DNA of 64,000 nucleotides from CALOAD01 sp942491415 (GTDB lineage Bacteria; Cyanobacteriota; Vampirovibrionia; Gastranaerophilales; CALOAD01): NCBI GenBank assembly GCA_942491415.1, contig CALOAD010000022.1, forward strand, positions 1-64,000. The letters are read 5' to 3'. A program made the position numbers and the translations under genes. How positions within the stretch are numbered: the first letter of the stretch is position 1; the number at the start of each line of letters is the position of its first letter. Positions 45,185 to 54,453 of the stretch are shown piece by piece. Below the pieces are notes generated by a model. The model saw only the letters and a list, made by a program, of their open reading frames with translations, was not told where the DNA came from and searched no databases.

Positions 45185-46456
45185 ATGTTAGATATCAAAG
45201 TTATAAGGGAAAATCCAGATAAAATTAATGACCTTTTAAAAAGGAGAAATCCTGATCTTTCTATAGATGAGGTTATTGAAATAGATAAAAACAGAAGAAA
45301 AGTCCAAACTCAGGCAGATGAGTTAAGATCCGAGAGAAAAAATATTTCTCAAAAAATTGGCGAGCTTAAAAAATCAGGACAAGATGCATCTGAAATACAA
45401 GAAAAAGTTCGCAAAATGGGAGATGACATAAAAGCTTTGGAAGATCAGGAGAGGGAACTTAACGAGTCTCAAAAAAATATTTTACTTGGCATTCCTAATA
45501 CTCCCGATGAAACCACTCCTATCGGTACAAGTGAAGAAGAAAATATAACTTTAAAAACAGTAGGAGAACCTAAAAAATTATCCTTCGAGCCTAAAGCTCA
45601 TTGGGATTTAGGCAGCGATCTTGATATTTTGGATTTTGAAAGAGGAGTAAAAATCTCAGAATCAAGGTTTACTTTATATAAGGGTCTAGGAGCAAGACTT
45701 GAGCGTTCAATAATAAATTTCTTTTTGGATTTTCATACCAAAGAGCATGGATATGAAGAAATACTGCCTCCTTTTATTGTGAATTCTGCTTCTATGACAG
45801 GAACAGGACAATTGCCAAAATTCAAAGAAGATATGTATAAATGTGAGGAAGAAGATCTTTATTTAATTCCTACAGCGGAAGTTCCTGTGACAAATATATA
45901 TATGAATGAAATTTTAGCAGAAGAAGATTTGCCTAAATATATGGCGGCATATACTCCTTGTTTTAGAAGGGAAGCGGGATCAGCAGGAAAAGATACGCGT
46001 GGGCTTATAAGGCAGCATCAATTTAACAAGGTTGAATTGGTAAAGCTTTGCACTCCCGAAACGAGTGCTGAAGAGCATGAAAAGTTAACTCAAAATGCAG
46101 AAAAAATGCTTGAACTGCTTGAGTTGCCATATAAAAGAGTTGAGCTTTGTAGTGGTGATATTGGGTTTAGCGCAAAAAAATGTTATGACCTGGAAGTGTG
46201 GTTCCCTTCATCAAATAGTTATAGAGAAATCTCCAGTTGTAGTAATTTTGGTGATTTTCAAGCAAGAAGAGCGAATATAAAATACAGATCTCAAAAAACA
46301 GGAAAACCTGAATTTGTCCATACTATTAATGGATCGGGATTGGCTGTAGGAAGAACTTTCGCAGCTATACTTGAAAACTTTCAACAAGAAGATGGGTCTA
46401 TTATTATTCCTAAAGTTTTACAACCTTATTTTGGAAAAAGTATTTTAATAAAATAG
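45185..46456 (+). CDS. serS: seryl-tRNA synthetase
   Basis: 423 residues, class II synthetase. An N-terminal tRNA-binding coiled coil at about 30-100, motif 2 FRREAGSAGKDTRGLIRQHQFNKVE and motif 3 NGSGLAVGRTFAAILENFQ are intact. Charges tRNA-Ser with serine. Confidence 0.96.
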   Translation: MLDIKVIRENPDKINDLLKRRNPDLSIDEVIEIDKNRRKVQTQADELRSERKNISQKIGELKKSGQDASEIQEKVRKMGDDIKALEDQERELNESQKNILLGIPNTPDETTPIGTSEEENITLKTVGEPKKLSFEPKAHWDLGSDLDILDFERGVKISESRFTLYKGLGARLERSIINFFLDFHTKEHGYEEILPPFIVNSASMTGTGQLPKFKEDMYKCEEEDLYLIPTAEVPVTNIYMNEILAEEDLPKYMAAYTPCFRREAGSAGKDTRGLIRQHQFNKVELVKLCTPETSAEEHEKLTQNAEKMLELLELPYKRVELCSGDIGFSAKKCYDLEVWFPSSNSYREISSCSNFGDFQARRANIKYRSQKTGKPEFVHTINGSGLAVGRTFAAILENFQQEDGSIIIPKVLQPYFGKSILIK

Positions 46457-46525
46457 TCCTTTTCTTTTTGAGAATATTATATGAAAATAATAATATAGTA
46501 GGTTATTTAATAAAGAAAGTTTAAA

Positions 46526-47623
46526 ATGAATGAATTTAATATTATCGAATTTTTAACCAAATCTGTTTTTCAAAACGTCTCAGATATCCATTTAAGACAA
46601 GGAGAACATCCTATGGTGAGAAGAAATGGTCTTATTGAAAAAGTTGACCATTCTATATTAGATGAGACTAATTTTGATAATATAATTCAAACCATAATGC
46701 CTCATAGAGTTAAAATGCAATTAGATGAGCTTATGGATTTTGATTTTCCTTATGAAATTCCTGAAATTTCAAGATTTAGGGTGAATTTTTGTCGAGAAAT
46801 GGGAAATCCTGCTTTTGTAATAAGGGTTATTCCTTATAAAATACCTAAATGTTCTGACCTTGGTTTACCTCATGCTATAGAAAATTTCACAAAGGTCAGT
46901 AACGGCATAGTTCTTGTGACAGGTCCCACAGGGAGCGGAAAGTCAACAACAATAGCATCATTAATTGATTCTATAAATGAAAACTACCAAAAACATATTG
47001 TTACGGTTGAAGATCCTATAGAGTTCATATATACCAGCAAAAAAAGTGTCATAACTCAAAGACAGCTGGGGCATGATACGACGTCCTTTCCTAATGGAGT
47101 TAAATACGCTTTAAGGCAAGATCCTGATGTTATTCTTGTCGGTGAAATGCGTGATAGAGAAACTATTACAAGTGCTTTAAAAGCCGCTGAAACAGGTCAT
47201 TTAGTACTTTCTACATTACATACAACTGATGCTGTTCAAACCGTAAACCGAATAATAAACGCTTTTGAACCTCATGAGAGAGATTCCATAAGACATCAGG
47301 TTGCAAATGTATTAAGAGGTACCGTCGCTCAAAAACTTATTAAAAGGGCTGATAACAAAGGGAGAGTGCCTGCAGCAGAAATTTTGGTTGCAACACCGAC
47401 TGTTAAAAATTATATTTTAAAAAATGAACTTGATAATGTTTATGATCTTATAAAAGCAGGTAGTTTTAGTGATATGATCACTATGAATATGTCTTTATAT
47501 AGACTCTTCAAGGCTAATTTAGCATCAAAAGAAGAGATATTAAAAGTATCAGATACTCCTCATGAGCTTGAACAAATGATCAGAGGTGCATATCATGGCA
47601 CTTCTAGCCTTACAGGTAATTAA
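46526..47623 (+). CDS. pilT: type IV pilus retraction ATPase PilT
   Basis: 365 residues. PAS-like N-terminal domain, Walker A GPTGSGKSTT, the VTVEDPIEF Asp box, the Walker B region (DPDVILVGEMRDRET) and HLVLSTLHTTDA His box are typical of PilT. Powers twitching motility and DNA uptake. Fits with the two pilin-like genes at 16.5 and 22.9 kb. Confidence 0.94.
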   Translation: MNEFNIIEFLTKSVFQNVSDIHLRQGEHPMVRRNGLIEKVDHSILDETNFDNIIQTIMPHRVKMQLDELMDFDFPYEIPEISRFRVNFCREMGNPAFVIRVIPYKIPKCSDLGLPHAIENFTKVSNGIVLVTGPTGSGKSTTIASLIDSINENYQKHIVTVEDPIEFIYTSKKSVITQRQLGHDTTSFPNGVKYALRQDPDVILVGEMRDRETITSALKAAETGHLVLSTLHTTDAVQTVNRIINAFEPHERDSIRHQVANVLRGTVAQKLIKRADNKGRVPAAEILVATPTVKNYILKNELDNVYDLIKAGSFSDMITMNMSLYRLFKANLASKEEILKVSDTPHELEQMIRGAYHGTSSLTGN

Positions 47624-47624
47624 A

Positions 47625-47644
47625 AAGCAGCTATTCAGCTGCTT
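47625..47644 (-). terminator. terminator for the RHH gene
   Basis: AAGCAGCT-ATTC-AGCTGCTT; read on the minus strand the stem is followed by five T. It lies just past the end of the ribbon-helix-helix gene, immediately after pilT. Confidence 0.65.
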
Positions 47645-47683
47645 AAAAATTTGTAATCCTCTATATCCTCAATTGAAATTTTA

Positions 47684-47872
47684 TTAGTCTAGTAGCGCTT
47701 CTAAAATAGCTGCATTTTTCGTTGCAAGAGCATTATCTCTTACTCTGGATTTGTTGATATATGTTCTTAAAGCTTCACGGATAAGCTCGCTTCTTGAACG
47801 TTGCTCATCTCCAGCTACTTCATCAATTTTACTTAAAAACTGTTCTGGCATTGAAATTAGAACTCTAGCCAT
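47684..47872 (-). CDS. ribbon-helix-helix (CopG-type) DNA-binding protein
   Basis: 62 residues. The RHH fold is clear: a strand RVLISMPEQFLSKIDEVA, then RSRSELIREALRTYI. Such proteins often serve as antitoxins, but no toxin gene is adjacent. Could repress its own or the neighbouring genes. Confidence 0.8.
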   Translation of the reverse strand: MARVLISMPEQFLSKIDEVAGDEQRSRSELIREALRTYINKSRVRDNALATKNAAILEALLD

Positions 47873-48204
47873 TTTAAAATCTCCTTTATTATTTTATCTC
47901 TATTAGTTTTTTAAATCTCTCTCTTATATAAAAACAAACCCCTTTTTAAAAGTGCTAAAAAGTATATAAAAAATATTTTTTATGTTACTTTTTTTAATAA
48001 TAAACGCCTTGAAATCCAGGACTGGTCGTTTTTGAAATATTTACCAAAAAATTAAGTATATATGGACTATATATTGCGGAATGTGAAAAAAACTTTTTCT
48101 TTTAATAATGCGGCTTTTGACTTTTAAACAAAAATTGAACCTTGAAGAAGGTTTTAAAATGCTTTATTCTATTAATAGTGAGAATGTCGTTTAAAGAGTT
48201 GTAA
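47873..48204. other. gene-free AT-rich stretch
   Basis: 332 bases between the divergent RHH gene and the small two-repeat gene. I see no ORF with coding character and no RNA fold I can name. The only signal is a promoter-like pair at 48142-48170. Confidence 0.5.
48142..48170 (+). promoter_or_regulatory. possible sigma-70 promoter
   Basis: TTGAAG at 48142-48147 and TATTCT at 48165-48170, 17 bases apart, 34 bases before the ATG of the next gene. Confidence 0.4.
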
Positions 48205-48537
48205 ATGCAGTATCCCGGTTCTATATTAAGATGGTATGATGTTGATCCCACCGTAAGTCTTGCGGTGAGTATATTGCGCAATGCAAATATTAAAGATCAA
48301 GAAATCGTAGCTGAGATGATTCTTGATAAAACAAAAGAAATTAAACCGGAGCGTAAAAGAAATGTTATAACTCTTTTGCCATTTTTTAAACGCAGATGGT
48401 ATGACGATTGCAGCAAATTATCTTTAGCGATGTTAAAAATGAAAAAAGCTTCTTTAAAATTACAAAAAGAACTTTCTATAGAAATGATAGATTATTTCTG
48501 TGCTACAGAGGAACATATTAGCGGTGATATAATCTAA
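48205..48537 (+). CDS. small protein with two internal repeats
   Basis: 110 residues. The first half has RWYDVDPTVSLAVSILRNAN...KDQEIVAEMI, the second RWYDDCSKLSLAMLKMKKAS...QKELSIEMI: the same approximately 30-residue helical unit twice. No membrane segment, no known domain. Function unknown. Confidence 0.6.
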   Translation: MQYPGSILRWYDVDPTVSLAVSILRNANIKDQEIVAEMILDKTKEIKPERKRNVITLLPFFKRRWYDDCSKLSLAMLKMKKASLKLQKELSIEMIDYFCATEEHISGDII

Positions 48538-48678
48538 GCACTAATTTTAATAATATATAAGATTCATTCTTTTAATTGATGCCAATTTAAGTAATTATTT
48601 GAATAATAATTATTACTTTGTATCATATAATAAAGGGCAAAATTTTTAATTGCCTTAAGAAAGTAATAATTAATTTTT

Positions 48679-49575
48679 ATGAATATCGGTAAATCTTCCC
48701 TGGTAATAACTAAAAGCTTTTGTATTTTAATAGTTTTGATTATCTTTGTTTTTTGTAAGCCTGCCTATGCAATAAAAATAGGGCTTCTTGAAAATGTAAA
48801 TAAAGGTTATATAGCTGTATCCTCAAGAGGTTATATTGTTGATGCTCATTCAAAAAAGAAGCTTTTAGAACTTCATCCGATGCAAAAAGGGTTTTTGAAA
48901 AAGTGCGGTCGCAGTATCGTATTTACGAGAAATGGAAAGAGTCTTAATCTAGAAACGAATTGCATAATAATAAAAAGTGGTGCAAAAGGTTTTGTATCAA
49001 CCAAGGGGAAATGGTACCGAGGAGACATAGTTATTTTTAATAACGGTAAAGGGCTCACTTTTATAAACAATGTATCTTTGGAGGGCTATTTAATGGGTGT
49101 TGTCCCCGCTGAAATGCCCACATCATGGAATTATGAAGCCCATCGGGCTCAAGCTATTGCTGCAAGAAGTTATGCTATTGCAAATATTGGTAAGCGTATA
49201 AAAAAAGGTTATGACCTGAAAGATACTCCTGAAGATCAGGCTTATGGAGGTGCTTCAGCGGAAAGACCCAACACAACAAATGCTGTTTTAACAACAAAAG
49301 GTCAGGTTTTAACTTATAATAATAAAGTTATCCCTGCGTATTATCATGCAAGCTCCGGAGGGCATACTATACCCGCAGGACGAGTATGGGGGAAGGATCT
49401 TCCTTTTGTAAATTCAGTTCCTGCTTATGATAAGCATCGCAAGAAAAGTGGGCACGGCGTCGGGATGTCGCAATATGGAGCTAATAACCTTGCTAAATAT
49501 GGATATAATGCCTATCAAATTCTTGCTTATTATTTTAGAAATATAAGATTTAGCACAGTAAATACAAATTTATAA
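48679..49575 (+). CDS. SpoIID/LytB-domain protein
   Basis: 298 residues. N-terminal signal peptide or anchor (ending near AYA, residue 31), then a SpoIID domain: LEGYLMGVVPAEMPTSW, AHRAQAIAARSYAI, and SGHGVGMSQYGANNLAKYGYNAYQILAYYF. SpoIID is a peptidoglycan lytic transglycosylase in sporulating Firmicutes; related proteins occur in non-sporulating bacteria and cyanobacteria, where they may act in wall remodelling. No other sporulation gene is present. Confidence 0.87.
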   Translation: MNIGKSSLVITKSFCILIVLIIFVFCKPAYAIKIGLLENVNKGYIAVSSRGYIVDAHSKKKLLELHPMQKGFLKKCGRSIVFTRNGKSLNLETNCIIIKSGAKGFVSTKGKWYRGDIVIFNNGKGLTFINNVSLEGYLMGVVPAEMPTSWNYEAHRAQAIAARSYAIANIGKRIKKGYDLKDTPEDQAYGGASAERPNTTNAVLTTKGQVLTYNNKVIPAYYHASSGGHTIPAGRVWGKDLPFVNSVPAYDKHRKKSGHGVGMSQYGANNLAKYGYNAYQILAYYFRNIRFSTVNTNL

Positions 49576-49585
49576 ATCTTATTTT

Positions 49586-52500
49586 TTACTCTGAAAGGCT
49601 TTTAAGCTCTAAAGAAGCTTTAGGGTGAGTTGGATCAAGAACTAAAGTTTTTTCAAAATTTTTCTTGGCTTCTTTAAAATCATCAGATTTTTTATTTATA
49701 ATGCCCATGTAATAGTAATATTGCGGATTATACTCATCAATACAATTAACAGGTTTAAGGTATATCTTAGCCAAGAAACTGTTATTCCTTTTTATTTGAA
49801 TATCGGCAAGACCAAGCCAACTTTGAACATGCATAGGATTAAGTTTTAATGCTTTTCTATAAAAATTTGATGCTTTTTCAATATTACCAAACGCTAATTC
49901 AACATCACCGCTAATATAGTTTGATTTATAATTTTCAGGATCTTCTTTTAAAGCTTTTTGTGCAAATTCAAAAGCCATATCATCTTTTTCAAGCTTTTTG
50001 CAGATTTCACTCACTTTAACAAATATATCTACTTTTTCATTTCTTTCTTTTGAATATTTTTGAGCCGCTGTATATAAAATTAAGGCTGACTCGTAATCGC
50101 TTTTTTTAGATTTTAAATCAGCCATGCCGGAAAACGCCGCAACTGATTTTTTATTTTTTCTCAACGCTTTTTTATAAAATTCTTCTGCAGTATTATATTC
50201 TTTTATTTGAGTGTTTATATCTCCGCCTAAAATACAAAAACGTTCGTAAAAGTCTTTATTTTCCGGTTGGGAGTCAATAATAGCAGAGGCTTTTTTATAT
50301 TCTCCGTTCAGATAAAAATAATTTGCAAGATAATAATTTTTTTCTTCTTCTTTTTTTGCTATTTTCGATTTCAACAAAGCTTTTTCAGCTTTTTTATAGT
50401 TTGTTAGTCCGTATAATTTTGTATCAGTAATATTTTCAAGCACTTTTAAAGCTTTTTTATAATTTTTCAAATCCATCAATATTTCAACTTTTTCTTTTTT
50501 ATACGAAATGTTTTCAGGATTTAAAGAAATAGCTGTATCAATATTTTTTAGTGCTATTTTATTTTCTTGCTTTAAATGATAAGCCTTTGCCAATAAATAT
50601 TCTGAGTAATCAGAGGTATAACCTACATTGTTGTTAATCAAATTTATTGCATCATCAGGTTTATCTTGGAATTTTATCAAACTAAACGCTTGGGCAAAAA
50701 GTTCTTCATCTTTGCCATTTGGAACGATAGCAGGATAGTAAGCCATTTTAATATCGTTTATATAGTCCTTCCAAATATTTGAATTAAAAATATCTTTAAG
50801 CTTAGACTCTGCCAGTGAAAATAATCCTAAGGATGCTAGTTTTGTGGCAAATTGGACATCAGAAAACTCATTGTTAAAAGCTACAAGTTTTGATGCTTCG
50901 TTAAAATTTTCTATAGATTTATCAATATTACCTTTTGAGTAATTATAAAAACCCATACGTACAAAATCCGCATATTTTTCTTTTTTAAGGTTTAATTGTA
51001 CAATTTTTTCACTATCCTTATTTTCCTTTTTTAAACTTATTTTTTTTATAAATTCATCGTTATTCTTTAAGAATTTAATAAGATTAAGTTCATTTTGTTC
51101 ACTCTCAGAGGCTTTTTTAGGTAGATTAACCTTGGTTACAGGCATTTGATCAAACGAATAATTTAAAACTTGTATTTTAAAATCAGAAAAACTCTCAATC
51201 ACATTCAAAACAAGATCCGTACGGTCGGAAAATTCGTTTAAAGCACTTTCAAATAAAGCTATATAAGTAGGGGCAAAACCTCCGTTTGCTTTAGTTGGAT
51301 CAAGATTAATCCATTTCCCCACAAAAGCTTTTACCCACATATGATAAGCAAAAACGCTTTGAGGCTCTTCTTTGTAAGATAAACCAACGACTACTTTTGC
51401 AGGAATTCCGGCAGCTCTTAAAAGGGCAGCTAATAATACCGAATGTTCTGTACAATCGCCCTGTTTTGATTTCAAAACTTCTTTAGCATTTGCAAAATTA
51501 ACAGAAAAATTCTTATCCGAGACATTATTATAGACCCAGGCTTCCATATCCAAAGCAACTTTTAGTGCATCTTTTTGATCTTGGGCTATTTTATTGGCAA
51601 CATTTTTAATACCCTCATCATCAGAGTTGATATAAAGGCTTGATTTTAAAAACTTATTAAAACCTTTATTAACGATAGGGTAAGTTTGTTGTATGTTTTT
51701 ATAATTTTCATCTTTTATTTTTATATAGGCGATATCATTTTTTGATTGAATAATCCGTTGTCTTTCATCAGAGATAAAAAGCTCTTTAGGATTATTATTA
51801 GACGTTTGAATCTTATAGGTAACTTGATTTGCGCCATTTAAATTTTTCACATCAGAATCAACCGGTATAAGGCTTTGATAAAACAAATCTGTAGCTTCAA
51901 AACGTTCATATATAGATTCTTTAGGGGCTGTTATTTGTTCTATATTTAAAATTGAAGAGTATTCTTTTACCAGATTAAAATCTTTGTCATACCACTCAAA
52001 ATTGCCTATATTAGGGAGCATGTCAATCGAAATTTTGTATTTTGAAAAAATACCTCTAAGGTTATTTTCATCAAGTTTTTCATCCCCGATTCTTTTATAA
52101 TTAACCGTTATCACTCTAAAATCAGCAGTAGGTTCAACGGTTGAAAATTCAAAAGATTCAGTATCCTTGTTTTCCTTTATAAGCTTATTTATTGCATAAG
52201 GGAGCAAGATTTTTTTATTTAGATAAATTTCTCTTTTTTCTTCTGTGCCGTTTGTATTAGTAAGAACTTTGATACTTTTAGGCGAAAATTCGGCTTTTAT
52301 AACGGTATTTTCTCCGAGACTTGTTATTTTAGCAGTTAAAGCCAACGGTTTTCCATTTATATCTTCAACAAATTCAACATCTTGGACTAATTTCACATCA
52401 AAGCCAAAACGTCTAAACTTTTGCTCAGAATATTTTTTTGTAATTACAACAGAATTAAAGCTATCTTTGACTGTGCTTTGTGTGGTACAAGAGTATCCAA

Positions 52501-52639
52501 TTCTATTATCTTTTACTTTGCTTACATAGCAATGTTCAAAATCAACTTGTTTTTCATTAGCCAAACAAATTGCAGATGAACATGTCAGGAAAATTCCTAA
52601 CATAAAAGTATTTAAAAGTTTTTTATATATTAATTTCAT
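49586..52639 (-). CDS. exported transglutaminase-like and TPR protein
   Basis: 1017 residues with a signal peptide (MKLIYKKLLNTFMLGIFLTCSS...). The N-terminal 330 residues look like a beta-rich DUF3857-type domain. A transglutaminase-like domain follows with an apparent Cys-His-Asp triad (GDCTEHS near 394, AYHMW near 433, LDPTKA near 446). The last 400 residues are TPR repeats. A protease or crosslinking role outside the cytoplasm is possible; many such domains act as peptidases. No partner gene identified. Confidence 0.8.
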   Translation of the reverse strand: MKLIYKKLLNTFMLGIFLTCSSAICLANEKQVDFEHCYVSKVKDNRIGYSCTTQSTVKDSFNSVVITKKYSEQKFRRFGFDVKLVQDVEFVEDINGKPLALTAKITSLGENTVIKAEFSPKSIKVLTNTNGTEEKREIYLNKKILLPYAINKLIKENKDTESFEFSTVEPTADFRVITVNYKRIGDEKLDENNLRGIFSKYKISIDMLPNIGNFEWYDKDFNLVKEYSSILNIEQITAPKESIYERFEATDLFYQSLIPVDSDVKNLNGANQVTYKIQTSNNNPKELFISDERQRIIQSKNDIAYIKIKDENYKNIQQTYPIVNKGFNKFLKSSLYINSDDEGIKNVANKIAQDQKDALKVALDMEAWVYNNVSDKNFSVNFANAKEVLKSKQGDCTEHSVLLAALLRAAGIPAKVVVGLSYKEEPQSVFAYHMWVKAFVGKWINLDPTKANGGFAPTYIALFESALNEFSDRTDLVLNVIESFSDFKIQVLNYSFDQMPVTKVNLPKKASESEQNELNLIKFLKNNDEFIKKISLKKENKDSEKIVQLNLKKEKYADFVRMGFYNYSKGNIDKSIENFNEASKLVAFNNEFSDVQFATKLASLGLFSLAESKLKDIFNSNIWKDYINDIKMAYYPAIVPNGKDEELFAQAFSLIKFQDKPDDAINLINNNVGYTSDYSEYLLAKAYHLKQENKIALKNIDTAISLNPENISYKKEKVEILMDLKNYKKALKVLENITDTKLYGLTNYKKAEKALLKSKIAKKEEEKNYYLANYFYLNGEYKKASAIIDSQPENKDFYERFCILGGDINTQIKEYNTAEEFYKKALRKNKKSVAAFSGMADLKSKKSDYESALILYTAAQKYSKERNEKVDIFVKVSEICKKLEKDDMAFEFAQKALKEDPENYKSNYISGDVELAFGNIEKASNFYRKALKLNPMHVQSWLGLADIQIKRNNSFLAKIYLKPVNCIDEYNPQYYYYMGIINKKSDDFKEAKKNFEKTLVLDPTHPKASLELKSLSE

Positions 52640-52944
52640 TAATTAGAGTTCTCTCAAGAGTCTATTTAATTATAAGATTAGTACACAAAAAAATGAACTA
52701 TTGCTATCAAAGAGTTAATAAAATTTTTCATTAGTTAAAGTATTAAGCTTAAGTATTATGTTTAAATTGTCGCATAAAACAAAAGTAATGAGCAAATAGC
52801 CTCTAATTTTTTTAAAAAAAACAATTAAGCTTTGTTAATTAATGTAACAGATGTTCGGAATTACTATTTAAAAGTACCGTTGATTGTTTTTAAAACACTT
52901 AATCACAAGAGTAATCATGATAAATAGATAAAGGAAGAGATTTA
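52640..52944. other. gene-free AT-rich stretch
   Basis: About 305 bases between two divergent genes, presumably carrying both promoters. No convincing ORF, repeat or hairpin seen. Confidence 0.5.
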
Positions 52945-54393
52945 ATGATAGTAAATTCAATCAGTCCTATAAGCTTTTCCGGGGTTAAGAAAAGCAAAAA
53001 CAAACAAAGACAAGCTAATTATCAAACAAGTTTACTGCATCCTTTAAAGCAGGAAGTTAAACAAGAACCTAAATTGCAACTGGCAAAAGCTTTAAATAAT
53101 TTTGTTTCTTTCGCTGGAAAAATTGCAAAAAAAGTTCCTAATATATTTGTTATAGACAGTTTTGACCAAAAATGTATGGATATTGACGGTGACGGTGTTG
53201 ATGATGTAAGTCATGGACGTACTGTAGCAGGAATTATTAGAGGTCAATGCCCTAATGCAAAAGTTACAAGTCTGAGATTAAAATCTGATAATAAAACAGG
53301 TTTGGATTTTAAAAGTGCTATAAAACATTTGAACTACATTATAAAAGAAGCAAAATCAGGCAAAAAGGTTGATGCTGTTAATTTATCTTTTGGAGTTGAT
53401 GTAACTTTTGAAGAGGCTTCTTTATTTACAGGAAAAGAAATTCATCAAAATAACTTAGACGAAAATAGAAAAGAACTTTTAAATGCTTTTTTGAATATAA
53501 ATCCTCCTAAAGATGTTAAAGATTCTTTAAATATATTAATTCCAGGGTATCTAGAGGCAATGAAGACAAAATTCCAAGATGAAAGAGCCTTTATACATGC
53601 ACTTAGAGAATTAGTTAAGCTTGATGTTCAGGTTTATTTAGCAGCCGGCAATGAGGGTGAGAATCAATTTGATGTAGCCTCATTGGTAAAGGGTATAAAT
53701 ACAGTGGGTGCAACCGACGCTAGGGGAGATATTACAGACTTTTCTGCTAATAGTTCAACTGTAAATCGTTTTGAGCAAGGTGTGTTTAATGTTTCTGAAA
53801 TTACCGATAAAGCCGGAAAAGTAAAAGGTTATGATGTTTCAGGAAGTGGTAGGGTTGAAATACCTGTAGAGGCTGTTTCAGGTGGAGAGCAAACAGCTAA
53901 AAAGTTTGCAGGTAAAAATATCGCTGAAGTTGAAGCCGAGGATCAATATTATTCGATTTTTCAACTTATACAAAATGTAATGTCTCAAGGTGGCTTGGAA
54001 GGCACTTTAAACCTTATAAGACAAAATCCCGGATTGTCTGAAGTGCTGATGAACATGAAAGGTAAGCTTTTTGATCTTGAAAGACTTCAAGGAATTGGGT
54101 TACCGGAAGAAGATTATGCTGAAGATGGGGAAGAAGCAGAAGAATTAAATTCTTTCAGATCAAGATTTAGTAATATTAAAGAAGCTATGGATGTTGAAGA
54201 AAATGAAAAAATCTTTATAGATTTTGACGGTAAGTTTGGATTTACTGTTAATGATAAAGGAACTGTTGTTTATAACCCTTCAAAGTCAGGAAGACCTGCT
54301 GTAAACGTTATTAACGGTACATCTTTCTCATCTCCTTTGCAACTTGCTAAAGATATGATCGAAAAATATTATCCCGATAAATTTGTATGGTAA
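52945..54393 (+). CDS. subtilisin-like serine protease (S8), no signal peptide
   Basis: 482 residues. The full triad is visible: Asp71 (FVIDSFD), His90 (VSHGRTVAGI) and Ser460 (NGTSFSSP), with oxyanion Asn236 (AAGNEGEN). Residues 79-87 (DIDGDGVDD) form a Ca2+-binding-like loop between Asp and His. About 220 residues lie between the oxyanion Asn and the Ser, including an acidic insertion at about 390-410, far longer than in classic subtilisins. The start has no signal peptide but carries ISPISFSG. Substrate unknown. Confidence 0.88.
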   Translation: MIVNSISPISFSGVKKSKNKQRQANYQTSLLHPLKQEVKQEPKLQLAKALNNFVSFAGKIAKKVPNIFVIDSFDQKCMDIDGDGVDDVSHGRTVAGIIRGQCPNAKVTSLRLKSDNKTGLDFKSAIKHLNYIIKEAKSGKKVDAVNLSFGVDVTFEEASLFTGKEIHQNNLDENRKELLNAFLNINPPKDVKDSLNILIPGYLEAMKTKFQDERAFIHALRELVKLDVQVYLAAGNEGENQFDVASLVKGINTVGATDARGDITDFSANSSTVNRFEQGVFNVSEITDKAGKVKGYDVSGSGRVEIPVEAVSGGEQTAKKFAGKNIAEVEAEDQYYSIFQLIQNVMSQGGLEGTLNLIRQNPGLSEVLMNMKGKLFDLERLQGIGLPEEDYAEDGEEAEELNSFRSRFSNIKEAMDVEENEKIFIDFDGKFGFTVNDKGTVVYNPSKSGRPAVNVINGTSFSSPLQLAKDMIEKYYPDKFVW

Positions 54394-54420
54394 AAAATAC
54401 TAAAAAATAATGATTTAAAA

Positions 54421-54447
54421 AAGCAATTCTAATAGAATTGCTTTTTT
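54421..54447. terminator. bidirectional rho-independent terminator
   Basis: AAGCAATTCT (54421-54430) pairs with AGAATTGCTT (54434-54443), preceded by A-run and followed by T-run, so it can stop both the subtilase gene and the convergent dacB gene. Confidence 0.85.
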
Positions 54448-54453
54448 ATCGTT

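Noticed and set aside
48679..49575. Evidence for sporulation from a SpoIID-domain protein
   Set aside because: The domain also occurs in non-sporulating bacteria, and no other sporulation gene is in the window.
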